Origin: Paenibacillus pasadenensis DSM 19293
Lineage (GTDB): Bacteria; Bacillota; Bacilli; Paenibacillales; Paenibacillaceae
Assembly (NCBI RefSeq): GCF_000422485.1
Contig: NZ_KE383847.1
Location: 379,084 to 438,588 of the forward strand
Direction of reading: 5' to 3'
Length of the DNA stretch: 59,505 bases
Below are positions 1 through 8,226 of the stretch, in pieces (within the stretch, counting starts at the first letter, position 1; every line of letters begins with the position of its first letter). The notes below the pieces were generated by a model. It was not told the DNA's origin, did no database searches, and was given only the letters and a program-made list of their open reading frames with translations. The position numbers and the translations under genes were made by a program.

Positions 1-561
1 ACCGCACTCCCTAAAGGTAAAAACGGCATTAGGAAGCGCCGTAGCTCGGAAACCGAACTCCCTAAAGGAAAAAACGGCATTAGGGAGCGCCGTAGCTCGG
101 AAACCGCACTCCCTAAAGGCAAAAACGGCTTTAGGAAGCGCCGGAGCTCGGAAACCGCACTCCCTAAAGGTAAAAACGGCATTAGGAAGCGCCGTAGCTC
201 GGAAACCGAACTCCCTAAAGGAAAAAACGGCATTAGGGAGCGCCGTAGCTCGGAAACCGCACTCCCTAAAGGCAAAAACGGCTTTAGGAAGCGCCGGAGC
301 TCGGAAACCGCACTCCCTAAAGGTAAAAACGGCATTAGGAAGCGCCGTAGCTCGGAAACCGAACTCCCTAAAGGAAAAAACGGCATTAGGGAGCGCCGTA
401 GCTCGGAAACCGCACTCCCTAAAGGCAAAAACGGCTTTAGGAAGCGCCGGAGCTCGGAAACCGCACTCCCTAAAGGTAAAAACGGCATTAGGAAGCGCCG
501 TAGCTCGGAAACCGAACTCCCTAAAGGCAAAAACGGCATTAGGAAGCGACGGAGCTCCTGC
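1..561. repeat. 51-bp tandem hairpin array with 153-bp higher-order period
   Basis: Eleven consecutive 51-bp units start at 1, 52, 103, 154 and so on. Three variants (A, B, C) recur in strict order, and the 153-bp A-B-C block is repeated three times without a difference; A plus a hybrid B close the array. Each unit has a dyad: CTCCCTAA/TTAGGGAG is perfect in B, and CCTAAAG/CTTTAGG is perfect in C. Because 51 is divisible by 3, one forward frame stays open from base 1 to a TAA at 583-585 (17-aa repeats). The left end lies outside the window. I read it as a non-coding satellite, but an out-of-window start cannot be excluded. Confidence 0.93.
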
Positions 562-601
562 GCGAATGACGCGGAGGGGGCTTAAGGAAGCCCTTATCCA
601 T

Positions 602-648
602 GAAGAAGGCTGTTCCCCGTCCAGCGGACGGAAGGAACAGCCTTTTTC
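602..648. terminator. Hairpin terminator, probably bidirectional
   Basis: The arms AAGGCTGTTCC and GGAACAGCC, with an inner GTCC/GGAC dyad, are followed on the plus strand by a T-rich tail. It lies just downstream of the minus-strand HAD gene and also closes the side facing the repeat array. Confidence 0.6.
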
Positions 649-687
649 CTTTCTCTGCAGCAGCCCAGACCACCGCGCCGGATCCGC

Positions 688-1362
688 TTACGCTTGCGCC
701 AGGCCAAGCCCGAGCTCTGCGAGCGGAATGTCAGCGACCGAATCGACGATCCAATCGGCTTCGGACAGGTCCTGCCGGCCGGAGTTCGGGTTGCGCAGCC
801 CGATCGCGCGCATGCCGGCCGCCTTGGCGGCCCGAACTCCGTTGCGGGAATCCTCCAGCACGACGCAGGCGACCGGCGAGACGCCGAGCTGGCGGGCCGC
901 CTCCAGGTACACGTCCGGAGCGGGCTTTCCCATCGGCACCTCTTCGCCGCTTACGATGCAGCCGAACTTGTCCAGCAGGCCGAACTGGCCGAGCACCGCT
1001 TCGATGAAGACGCGCGGCGAGGACGAGGCGACGCCGATGCGCACGCCAGCGGCGAGCAGACGGTCGGTCAGCTCCGCGACGCCTTGCATCGCGGTCAGGC
1101 CGCTTGCCGCCAGCGCCTCCAGCTTGCGGTTCATCTGGAGCTCGATGATCTCGGCGATCGATGGCGCGAAGCCGAACTGCGCCCGCAGCAGCTTCCACAT
1201 TTCCGGGTTGGTCATGCCCACGTAAGGCTCCAGTCCGTGCTGGTCGATTTCTGCGCCGAGCGTGCGGACCGTTTCGATGTCGACGGCGAAGTGCAGCGGC
1301 TCGCTGTCGATGATGACGCCGTCCATGTCGAACAAAAACGCTTGCTGGGTCATCTTTTCCAT
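688..1362 (-). CDS. HAD-superfamily phosphatase (beta-phosphoglucomutase-like)
   Basis: The 224-residue protein is a cytoplasmic HAD hydrolase that probably acts on a small phosphorylated metabolite. Motif I is FDMDG with the nucleophile and acid/base aspartates D12 and D14, followed by the cap domain. Motif II is in VASSSP, motif III is GKPAPD and motif IV is LEDS, all in the order and spacing of the beta-phosphoglucomutase/YcjU group. An ATG three codons upstream sits one base from the AGGAGGG site; the ATG at 1362 has 9-nt spacing and is preferred. It follows the AraC-type regulator gene on the same strand and may be co-transcribed. The substrate cannot be read from sequence. Confidence 0.85.
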   Translation of the reverse strand: MEKMTQQAFLFDMDGVIIDSEPLHFAVDIETVRTLGAEIDQHGLEPYVGMTNPEMWKLLRAQFGFAPSIAEIIELQMNRKLEALAASGLTAMQGVAELTDRLLAAGVRIGVASSSPRVFIEAVLGQFGLLDKFGCIVSGEEVPMGKPAPDVYLEAARQLGVSPVACVVLEDSRNGVRAAKAAGMRAIGLRNPNSGRQDLSEADWIVDSVADIPLAELGLGLAQA

Positions 1363-1448
1363 GTTTCGCATCCCTCCTGAGCTAGTCTAGATAGGGCATG
1401 AGCCTGTTGCTCGCCGTGCTCAGCCTGCCCGTCATAGCCGCCCGCCGC

Positions 1449-2309
1449 TCAATCGCCCGCCCGTCCGACGACGGGGATCCACAGCTCGTTGCGGTTCTCC
1501 TCCGGCGCGAGGTACGCTTCCACCGCAGGCAGCGCCGCCAGCTCGTAGCCGGCGGAGGGCACCCATTCCCGGTAAAAGCGGCTCCAGACGTCCTGCAGCG
1601 CCTCCGGAGGTCCGGCCGCCTCGAACACCGCCCACTGCGAGGCCGGAAACGACAGCTCGCGCCAGCCCTCCGGCGCCGTCTCGCGGGAGACGCAGGCGAG
1701 GATGTAGTCGAACCGCTCGCCTTGGCCCCAGCTGCCTCCGGCGCAGATGCCGAGGATGCCCGGCGGCCGCCCGCCCGGCTCTCCCAGCTCGAGGAAGCGC
1801 GCGAACGCTCCTTCCGCGGCCGCCTTCTGCCACAGCTGCGGCACCTCCGCGAACGCCTCGCTTGTCGGCACGCTCGCCCCCATTCCAATCGCGCGGAACG
1901 CGGGCAGTCTTTCCATCCGGTAGTTCATGTCGGATCCTCCCTGAGCTTCGAATCGAAAGGCGAGGCGGGGGAAGGCCCGCAGACGAGCCCCGGGCCGCCG
2001 CGCCTCCGACGGCGCGAGGCCATGCTGCTGGCGGAACGCCCGGGCGAACGCTTCCGGCGACTCGTAGCCGTAGCGCAGCGCGACGTCGATCACCTTTCCG
2101 CCTTCCGCCTGGAGATCGGCCGCCGCCAGCGTCAGCCTTCTCCTGCGCACATAGTCGGCCAGCGTCATGCCGGCGAGATAGGAGAACATCCGCTGGAAAT
2201 GGTAGGCCGGACAGCCGGCCCGGCGCGCCGCCTCGGCATACGAGACCTCGCTGCGGAGGCCGCTCTCCAGACAGTCGACCGCGTCGTTCATCTTGCTGGA
2301 CCAATCCAT
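1449..2309 (-). CDS. AraC-family regulator with GyrI-like effector-binding domain
   Basis: This 286-residue protein has an N-terminal AraC-type double helix-turn-helix (about residues 10-105, with YHFQRMFSYLAGMTLADYV and a second helix pair ending in AFARAFRQQHGL). A C-terminal GyrI-like/effector-binding fold follows (about 125-286). This architecture is typical of regulators that bind a small hydrophobic or cationic ligand, such as Rob/BltR-type proteins, and control efflux or detoxification genes. It lies divergent from the ArsR/DUF2087 gene and 86 bp upstream of the HAD gene. No target can be assigned; ligand and regulon are inference only. Confidence 0.85.
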   Translation of the reverse strand: MDWSSKMNDAVDCLESGLRSEVSYAEAARRAGCPAYHFQRMFSYLAGMTLADYVRRRRLTLAAADLQAEGGKVIDVALRYGYESPEAFARAFRQQHGLAPSEARRPGARLRAFPRLAFRFEAQGGSDMNYRMERLPAFRAIGMGASVPTSEAFAEVPQLWQKAAAEGAFARFLELGEPGGRPPGILGICAGGSWGQGERFDYILACVSRETAPEGWRELSFPASQWAVFEAAGPPEALQDVWSRFYREWVPSAGYELAALPAVEAYLAPEENRNELWIPVVGRAGD

Positions 2310-2449
2310 GCTCCACGACCTTTCGTCCTTTCAAGCCTACCATGCTCTTCCGGTCCGGCGCCTAGCCGCGGACGCGCGCCTGCGGCTAGCTTCCGGTCCG
2401 GCACTCCTCCTATTCTGCGGCTCCGAGGGCATGTCCGCAACCGTTCCTC

Positions 2450-2502
2450 TTGACGCGGCATGAACATTTGATTATGATCTAATTAGATTTATGTCTAATT
2501 AA
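2450..2502 (+). promoter_or_regulatory. Sigma-A promoter with overlapping palindromic operator
   Basis: A TTGACG -35 (2450-2455) and a TATGAT -10 (2473-2478) are separated by 17 bp. The palindrome TCTAATTAGA (2478-2487) overlaps the end of the -10, and a half copy TCTAATTAA follows at 2494. The layout suggests autorepression by the ArsR-type protein encoded immediately downstream. Confidence 0.7.
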
Positions 2503-2518
2503 TTGAGGGGGAAGCGCC

Positions 2519-3166
2519 ATGCAGCTGGAAAAAGTCGTCGCCTACCATAAGGCGCTCGCCGATCCGACCCGCATCCGCATGCTGATCCTGCTGGCGGACG
2601 GAGAGCGCAACGGCCTGGAGCTGGCCGAGCGGCTGTCGCTCGCGCCGGCGACGATCACCCATCATGCCGCCAAGCTCCGGGAAGCCGGGCTGATCGGAGA
2701 GCGGCGGGAGAAGAACGCGATCTATTTTTCCCTCAACGAATACTTCCTGCGCGATGGCGCGGACGCCGCGACGGAGCTGATCCTGCGTTCGCGCGGAGGC
2801 TCGGAGAGAGAGGAGACGAAGACGGAGATGGACGAATCGAGGCGATCCGGGGAGCAGGCGCGCCGGGAGGAGCTGGAGAAGTACCGGAGCGGCGTGCTGC
2901 GCAGCTTCTTCGACCGCGAGGGGAGGCTGAAGAGCATCCCGGCCCAGCTCAAGAAGAAGCTCGTCGTGCTGGAGCATCTGGCGCAGAAGCTGGAGGCGGG
3001 ACGCAAGTATCCCGAGAAGGAGATCAACGCCTTCATCCGCGAGGTCCATCCGGACTTCGCCACGCTGAGGCGGGAGTTCATCATGCATCAGTTCCTGTTC
3101 CGGGAAAAGGAGGTCTACGAGCTCAATCCGGTCGAGATGTGGCCGCGCTGGGCCGAGCTTTCCTGA
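2519..3166 (+). CDS. ArsR-type HTH regulator with C-terminal DUF2087
   Basis: The protein has 215 residues. Residues 1-80 form an ArsR-like winged helix (ALADPTRIRMLILL, then LAPATITHHAAKLREAGLI as recognition region and wing). A charged linker leads to a C-terminal DUF2087 domain (about 115-210), a small domain found in Firmicutes regulators with the pattern LKSIPAQLKKKLVVLEHL and a conserved FIREVHPDFATLRREFI stretch. It starts 8 nt after a GAGGGGG ribosome site and is served by the promoter/operator at 2450-2502. There are no obvious metal-binding cysteines, so the signal is probably not arsenic-like. The effector is unknown. Confidence 0.85.
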   Translation: MQLEKVVAYHKALADPTRIRMLILLADGERNGLELAERLSLAPATITHHAAKLREAGLIGERREKNAIYFSLNEYFLRDGADAATELILRSRGGSEREETKTEMDESRRSGEQARREELEKYRSGVLRSFFDREGRLKSIPAQLKKKLVVLEHLAQKLEAGRKYPEKEINAFIREVHPDFATLRREFIMHQFLFREKEVYELNPVEMWPRWAELS

Positions 3167-3241
3167 CCGGCCGGCGCCGGGCTGCGGCCGCTCTCCGCTT
3201 GCGGATGCCGGGCATCGGCAAGCCGCCTCGAACGCTTTTCG

Positions 3242-3266
3242 GCCCGCCCTCTCCGGCGGGCTTTTC
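3242..3266 (+). terminator. Intrinsic terminator after the ArsR/DUF2087 gene
   Basis: The arms GCCCGCC and GGCGGGC form a 7-bp stem with a 6-nt loop and run into TTTT. Confidence 0.75.
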
Positions 3267-3290
3267 GGCATGCCTCGGGATGCGCGCAGG

Positions 3291-3321
3291 TACATAATTC
3301 CTTCTGCTCCTGGCCATAATA
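3291..3321 (+). promoter_or_regulatory. Candidate sigma-G (forespore) promoter of the germination operon
   Basis: TACATA (3291-3296) and CATAATA (3315-3321) are spaced by 18 bp, resembling the sigma-G -35/-10 pattern. The site lies 37 bp upstream of the germinant receptor operon; forespore sigma-G transcription of gerA-type operons is established in Bacillus. Confidence 0.55.
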
Positions 3322-3357
3322 CACCCTGAATCTGCCAAGCGAGGAAGGGGGAGCATC

Positions 3358-4989
3358 ATGGCCGGAAGCTGGAAACAGAAGTACAAGCATGCGCGCAAGC
3401 CGTCTTCCGTCCCCGTCCTCGACGACGTCCTGGAGCAGTACGGAACGATGAAGGGATCGCCGCGCCTGGACGAGATGCTGCGGATCGTCAAGGAAGTCTA
3501 TGCGGAGACGGACGACCTCTCGATCCGCCAGCTGCGCCTGTTCGGCGAATTCGACGCGGCGGCGATCTTCCTGGACACGATGGTGGACAAGCAGGTGATC
3601 AACGAGCAGCTCCTGCGTCCGCTCATGGCGGAGGTTTCCCCCGCCCGGCTGGAAAAGCTCCGGAACCGGCGCCTGATCGACATCGTGCTCAGCGAGGAGC
3701 TCCACGAGGTCAACGCCTACGCCGAATCCAACGTCGTTCCGATGCTGCAGGCGCTTTCCTCCGGCCGCACGCTGCTCTGCATCGCCGGCTCCCATGACGC
3801 GATCGTGCTGCAGACGCGGAAGGTCGAGAAGAGGGCGATCGAGCAGCCGCAGACCGAGCAGGTCATCCGCGGTCCGCGCGAAGGCTACATCGAGGTGCTC
3901 GACACGAACCTGTCGCTGCTGCGCAACCGGCTGCAGACGACCGATCTGTGCATCAAGCTCGCGCCGCTCGGACAGCGGGGCAAGACGAGGACGGCGGTCT
4001 GCTATCTGAAGAGCATCGCCGATCCGACCATCGTGGACAACGTCCTGAAGCGGCTGATGCACATCAAGACCGACGCCATTCTCGACGCCGGCTACATCGA
4101 GCAGTTCATCGAGGACCAGCCGTTCTCGCCGTTCCCGCAGATCCAGAACACGGAGCGTCCCGACAAGACGGCGGCCGCCCTGCTGGAGGGTCGGGTGGCG
4201 ATCCTGACGGAAGGCTCGCCGTTCGCCCTGATCGTGCCGACGTTCTTCACCCAGTTCTACCAGACGCTCGACGACTACACGGAAAGGTTCCTCATCGGCA
4301 GCCTGATCCGGATGGTGCGGCTGGTCGCGCTGGTTTCCTCTCTGATCTTTCCGGCCCTCTATGTCTCGCTCATCTCCTTCAATCCGGAGCTGATTCCGAC
4401 GGACTTCGCCGTGGCGATCGCCGGGGGACGGGCGGGAGTCCCGTTTCCTTCCTTCGTCGAGGTGCTCATCATCGAGGGGTCGATGGAGGTGCTGCGGGAA
4501 GCGACGATCCGCCTGCCGCAGCAGATCGGGGGAGCGCTCAGCATCGTCGGGGTGCTCGTCATCGGACAGGCCGCCGTATCCGCCGGCTTCGCCAGTCCGA
4601 TCATGATCGTCATCGTCGCGCTCACGACGATCGGCTCCTTCGCCACCCCCGCCTACAACTCGGCGACGGCGCTGCGCATGCTGCGCTTCCCGCTCATCAT
4701 CCTCGGCGGCACGTTCGGGCTGTTCGGCGTCATGATCGGCGTGCTGTTCATCGCCAACCACATGCTCGCGCTGGAATCGTTCGGCGCGCCGTACCTGTCG
4801 CCGTTCGTGCCGGGCAGCTGGCAGGGGATGAAGGACATGTTCATGCGCGGGCCGATCTGGTGGATGCGCAAGCGGCCCTCCCATCTGTATCCGCAGGATT
4901 CCGACCGGCTGCCGCCGGATTCCGCGCGCATTCCGATGGAGCGGACCCTTCATTATGGAGGCAAAGAGGGGGCGGATCGGCATGAATGA
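3358..4989 (+). CDS. Spore germination protein, GerA family (A subunit)
   Basis: This 543-residue protein is the A subunit of a Ger-type germinant receptor in the spore inner membrane. A soluble N-terminal domain (about 1-310) holds the family block with VDKQVINEQLLRPLM and GSHDAIVLQTRKVEKRAI. Several membrane segments follow between about 320 and 480, then a short Pro-rich cytoplasmic tail. The length is normal for the family. It is first of a tightly packed operon: its last 8 nt overlap the next gene. Which germinant is sensed cannot be inferred. Confidence 0.94.
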   Translation: MAGSWKQKYKHARKPSSVPVLDDVLEQYGTMKGSPRLDEMLRIVKEVYAETDDLSIRQLRLFGEFDAAAIFLDTMVDKQVINEQLLRPLMAEVSPARLEKLRNRRLIDIVLSEELHEVNAYAESNVVPMLQALSSGRTLLCIAGSHDAIVLQTRKVEKRAIEQPQTEQVIRGPREGYIEVLDTNLSLLRNRLQTTDLCIKLAPLGQRGKTRTAVCYLKSIADPTIVDNVLKRLMHIKTDAILDAGYIEQFIEDQPFSPFPQIQNTERPDKTAAALLEGRVAILTEGSPFALIVPTFFTQFYQTLDDYTERFLIGSLIRMVRLVALVSSLIFPALYVSLISFNPELIPTDFAVAIAGGRAGVPFPSFVEVLIIEGSMEVLREATIRLPQQIGGALSIVGVLVIGQAAVSAGFASPIMIVIVALTTIGSFATPAYNSATALRMLRFPLIILGGTFGLFGVMIGVLFIANHMLALESFGAPYLSPFVPGSWQGMKDMFMRGPIWWMRKRPSHLYPQDSDRLPPDSARIPMERTLHYGGKEGADRHE

Positions 4990-6100
4990 CACCGGCCGCG
5001 AGAGCGCCACGATTTCATCGTTCCAGCTGGGCGCCGTCGTCGCCAGCTCGATTCTCGGCATCGGCGTCCTGACGCTGCCCCGCTTGGCGGCGCTGGCGGT
5101 GGACAGCGGAGCCCCGCTGCTCACCTTTGCCGGCATGACGGCCGGCATGCTTTTTCTCGCCGGGCTTGCCTGGCTGATGAGCCGCCACCCCGGGAGCAGC
5201 CTGTTCCGCTTCAGCGAGCAGCTGATCGGCAAAGCGCCGGCCCGCGTATTCAACGGGCTGCTGATTCTTTATTTCCTGGTCGTCACCGGCATCACCGCCC
5301 GCCAGTTCGGTGAGGCGGTCGTGCAGGTGCTGCTGCAGAAGACGCCGATCGAGATCGTCGTGTCGTTCCTGATCCTGCTGACGGGCCTGACCTGCCGCCG
5401 GGATCTGGTCAAATTCGTCTACGTGCATCAATTTTACCTGCCGCTGATCCTGCTGCCCGGCATCATCGTCGTCGCCGTGTCGATGCAGAACGCGGAAACG
5501 GTCAATCTGCTGCCGATCCTGGGCAATCATCCGCTCCGCTGGGGGGATGAGCTGGTGCAGATCGCGGCCGCCTCCCAGATCGCGTTCGTCATCGCGCTTC
5601 TCGGCCCGATCCTGCGGCGGCCCCGCGGGGCGGTGCGTGCGACAGCCATCGGCGCCACGCTGGCGACGCTCCTGTATACCGCGATCATCATCGCCACGAT
5701 CGCCGTATTCGGAGCGGAAGAGGTCAAGCTGCTGACCTATCCGACGCTGGAGACGGCCCGCAGCGCCTCGCTCGGCTCCGGCCAGCGGCTCGACGCGCTG
5801 TTCCTGATCGTCTGGGTCATCTCCATCTTCACCTCCGTCTACTCCACCTACTATTTCTGCGCGTACGGGACGAGGGAGCTGCTGGGCCTGCGCGACCAGA
5901 GGCTGACCGCCACGTTCGGCATGCCCTTCGTCTTCGCAGCGGCGTTTCTTCCCTTGAACATTTTCGAGCTGTATCGTTGGTCGGAACTGCTGAATCTGTA
6001 TGGAGCGATCCTTTTCGCCGGATATCCGTCGCTGCTGCTGCTCCTCTCCCTGATCCGGCGAGGCGGCAAGCGGACCAAGGAGGCGGAGGGCCATGCGTAG
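4982..6100 (+). CDS. Spore germination permease, GerB family (B subunit)
   Basis: This 372-residue protein is an APC-superfamily-like spore permease with about ten hydrophobic segments. It begins ISSFQLGAVVASSILGIGVLTLPR, characteristic of GerAB/GerKB, the subunit that forms the ligand pocket in characterised receptors. An in-frame ATG lies at 4955, but the ATG at 4982 has an AGAGGGGG site just upstream and gives the usual N-terminus. It overlaps the A-subunit stop by 8 nt and the C-subunit start by 8 nt, indicating translational coupling. Confidence 0.93.
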   Translation: MNDTGRESATISSFQLGAVVASSILGIGVLTLPRLAALAVDSGAPLLTFAGMTAGMLFLAGLAWLMSRHPGSSLFRFSEQLIGKAPARVFNGLLILYFLVVTGITARQFGEAVVQVLLQKTPIEIVVSFLILLTGLTCRRDLVKFVYVHQFYLPLILLPGIIVVAVSMQNAETVNLLPILGNHPLRWGDELVQIAAASQIAFVIALLGPILRRPRGAVRATAIGATLATLLYTAIIIATIAVFGAEEVKLLTYPTLETARSASLGSGQRLDALFLIVWVISIFTSVYSTYYFCAYGTRELLGLRDQRLTATFGMPFVFAAAFLPLNIFELYRWSELLNLYGAILFAGYPSLLLLLSLIRRGGKRTKEAEGHA

Positions 6101-7298
6101 CCTGCTGCTGGCGGCGCTGGCGCTGGCGGGCGCGCTGCTGCTGGCGGGCTGCTGGGACCGGCAGGAGCTCGAGGACCGGGCGCTCATCCTCGGGATGGCG
6201 ATCGACGAGGCGGACGGCGAGGAGGCGGACGAACATGCGACCCATCTGGCCCCGCCTCCGATGGTCAAAGGCAAGAAGATCCGGATTACGGCGCAGATCG
6301 CCATTCCGGGGCGGGTGCCGCTAGGACCGAGCGACAGCGGAGGGGGCGGCAAGGAGGGCGGCATGCCCGTCTGGGTCGTCCGCGTCACGGGGTACTCGAT
6401 CGACGACGCGCTGAACAACCTGCAGCAGGAGATCGCCGATCCGCGCAGCCTGATCCACCTGCGGGTCATCGTCATCAGCGAGAAGATCGCTCGTGACGGC
6501 GTGGAGGACTTGAACGATTATTTCCGCCGGAACTCGGAGGTGCGCCACTCCACCTGGCTGCTCGTCTCCGACATCGAGGCAGCCAGGCTGATGAACGTGG
6601 CGCCGCCGCTGGAGCGGGTCCCGAGCCTCTACGTGCTGTCGATGATCGAGAAGTCGATGGAGATGGGCAAGTTCCCCAAGGAGTACATCGGCAGCTTCTG
6701 GACCGCGGAGTCGAGCAAGGGGCAGGACGAGTTCCTGCCCTACGTTTCCATCCGGCAGAAGGAGAACATCCTGCTCAAGGGGATCGCCCTGTTCAGCGGG
6801 GGCCGGATGGTCGGCCATACGGAGCCGATCGAGATCGGCGCCTACATGGCGATCAAAGGCATGAATCCGGGCGGCTACTCTTCCTTCGCCCAAGTGCCGG
6901 ACGTCGGGGCGATCATGCTCAATACGTTCCGCCGCCAGACCGAGACCGATATCGATATTGAAGACGGGGTCCCCCATATCAGCATCAAGGTGAGGCTGGA
7001 TACCCGCATCGAAGAGAGGATCGATCACAAGTCCGACGAATTCACCGCCTCCGACTACCGCAAGATCAAGGAGTACTCGGAGAAGAAGCTGACGAAGATC
7101 CTGATCGAATTCGTGCAGTCGACCCAGAAGCTGAAATCGGATCCGTTCGGCTTCGGAGAGGCGGTGCGAGGCCAATATCCCCGGTACTGGAACCGTCACG
7201 TCTCGCAGAAGAGCGACTGGGAGCGGCTGTATGCGAAGGCCCGGTTCGACATCGAATGCAACGTCTACATCCGCCGCGAAGGCTTGAAGATGAACTAG
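6093..7298 (+). CDS. Spore germination lipoprotein, Ger(x)C family (C subunit)
   Basis: This 401-residue lipoprotein has a signal peptide ending in LLLAGC with lipidated Cys20, followed by the hallmark WDRQELEDRALILGMAID. The C-terminal Ger(x)C domain includes the EECS-like region ending around DIECNVYIRREG. It is the third receptor subunit, anchored on the outer face of the spore inner membrane after diacylglycerol addition. It overlaps the permease gene by 8 nt. An acidic/Gly-rich insertion (about residues 42-55 and 77-87) sits early in the mature protein. Complete, no frameshift. Confidence 0.93.
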   Translation: MRSLLLAALALAGALLLAGCWDRQELEDRALILGMAIDEADGEEADEHATHLAPPPMVKGKKIRITAQIAIPGRVPLGPSDSGGGGKEGGMPVWVVRVTGYSIDDALNNLQQEIADPRSLIHLRVIVISEKIARDGVEDLNDYFRRNSEVRHSTWLLVSDIEAARLMNVAPPLERVPSLYVLSMIEKSMEMGKFPKEYIGSFWTAESSKGQDEFLPYVSIRQKENILLKGIALFSGGRMVGHTEPIEIGAYMAIKGMNPGGYSSFAQVPDVGAIMLNTFRRQTETDIDIEDGVPHISIKVRLDTRIEERIDHKSDEFTASDYRKIKEYSEKKLTKILIEFVQSTQKLKSDPFGFGEAVRGQYPRYWNRHVSQKSDWERLYAKARFDIECNVYIRREGLKMN

Positions 7299-7308
7299 GA
7301 GGTGCGCC

Positions 7309-7515
7309 ATGCTGATGACCCGATCGCTGTCCCTGATCTTGCTGGCGGCTTGGATGATGGGGTCGGGCCTGATCCTGATCGCCGTAGACGGGCCGATGTA
7401 TCGGTTCCTGCGGATGGAGCGGGAGAAGCGGGGCGCCAGAGCGCTCGGCTGGACGATGGTCGCGGCCGGCTTGCTGGCGGCCTTGAGCATGGGAGCCTGG
7501 CGCTTGTTCCGCTGA
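7309..7515 (+). CDS. Small two-TM membrane protein of the germination operon (CLC_0170-like)
   Basis: This 68-residue protein has two hydrophobic segments (about 6-26 and 46-63) around a short basic loop. It starts 10 bp after the C-subunit stop, behind a good AGGAGGTG site. Small two-TM proteins called CLC_0170 family are common directly downstream of GerA-type operons in Paenibacillaceae and clostridia; small GerD/GerX-like 'D' subunits modulate some receptors. Assignment rests on size, topology and position, not on a diagnostic motif. Confidence 0.7.
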   Translation: MLMTRSLSLILLAAWMMGSGLILIAVDGPMYRFLRMEREKRGARALGWTMVAAGLLAALSMGAWRLFR

Positions 7516-7539
7516 AATCGACGAAAAGGAGAGAAGGAC

Positions 7540-8118
7540 ATGAACCAAAGTCCGAGGCACGATTCGCAGCACGGGCAGCATGAGGGCTGCGACATGCAGG
7601 AGATTCTGGCCGGCATGGTCGCCGTGCTCGACCAGTTCGTGCTGTTCCGGGAGGCGGCGCTCGACCCGGAGCTGAAGCAGCTGCTGGACCGTCAGCACCG
7701 CTTCATGCTGGAGCAGTACGAACTGACGCTCGAAAGCTTCTCCACGAGCCGCAAGCCCCGCCGGGAGACGCAGGCCTATCTCATCCCGAATCTGCCCCAG
7801 GTGAAGTTCGGGACGTCCCCGGCGGCTCCTGCCAAGCCGATCGCGCAGCCTTCGGAGCTCGCGGACAAGGGCATCGCGGGCTACGCGCTGGGCTTGCTCA
7901 AAAGCCAGGCCTCGCTGCTGGCGATGACCAGCCTCGAGCTCGTGCATCCGGTCTGCCGCCGCGTCGTGTCCGCCCAGGTGCCGGAATATATCGAGATGGC
8001 GTATGAAGCGTTCCTCTACCTGAACGGCCGCGGCTGGTATCAGGTGCCCGCTCTGCCGGCCGCCGAGGCGCAGCGGATCGCCTCGTCCTTCGCGCCTGCG
8101 GGAGGCTCCGCCGGCTGA
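7540..8118 (+). CDS. CotF-like spore coat protein
   Basis: The protein has 192 residues. The N-terminus is His/Gln-rich, then a ferritin-like helical segment (MQEILAGMVAVLDQFVLFRE), and the C-terminal half carries the Coat_F signature with LLAMTSLELVHPVCRRVV and an aromatic YEAFLYLNGRGWYQVP ending. CotF-type proteins are built into the spore coat or expressed late in sporulation. It follows the small membrane protein by 24 bp with its own AAAGGAGAG site, so it probably shares the germination transcript, linking receptor and coat expression. Confidence 0.82.
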   Translation: MNQSPRHDSQHGQHEGCDMQEILAGMVAVLDQFVLFREAALDPELKQLLDRQHRFMLEQYELTLESFSTSRKPRRETQAYLIPNLPQVKFGTSPAAPAKPIAQPSELADKGIAGYALGLLKSQASLLAMTSLELVHPVCRRVVSAQVPEYIEMAYEAFLYLNGRGWYQVPALPAAEAQRIASSFAPAGGSAG

Positions 8119-8134
8119 CGGCGGAATGGCGGCG

Positions 8135-8170
8135 AAATGGCGTCAAGAACGGCTAAGGCCATTCTTTCCC
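8135..8170 (+). terminator. Weak hairpin terminator after the CotF-like gene
   Basis: A 6-bp AATGGC/GCCATT stem is followed by a pyrimidine/T-rich run. It would end the germination operon. Confidence 0.35.
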
Positions 8171-8226
8171 TTTTCCTTTCTTCCTGCCGCGAGGTAAGCT
8201 GAAGCGGACGGAAGAGGGGGACACGA

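Noticed and set aside
1-585. A CRISPR array or a 17-aa repeat protein
   Set aside because: There are no unique spacers, so it is not CRISPR. The open frames exist because 51 is divisible by 3 and stops are absent; several frames on both strands are open. Coding would need a start outside the window.
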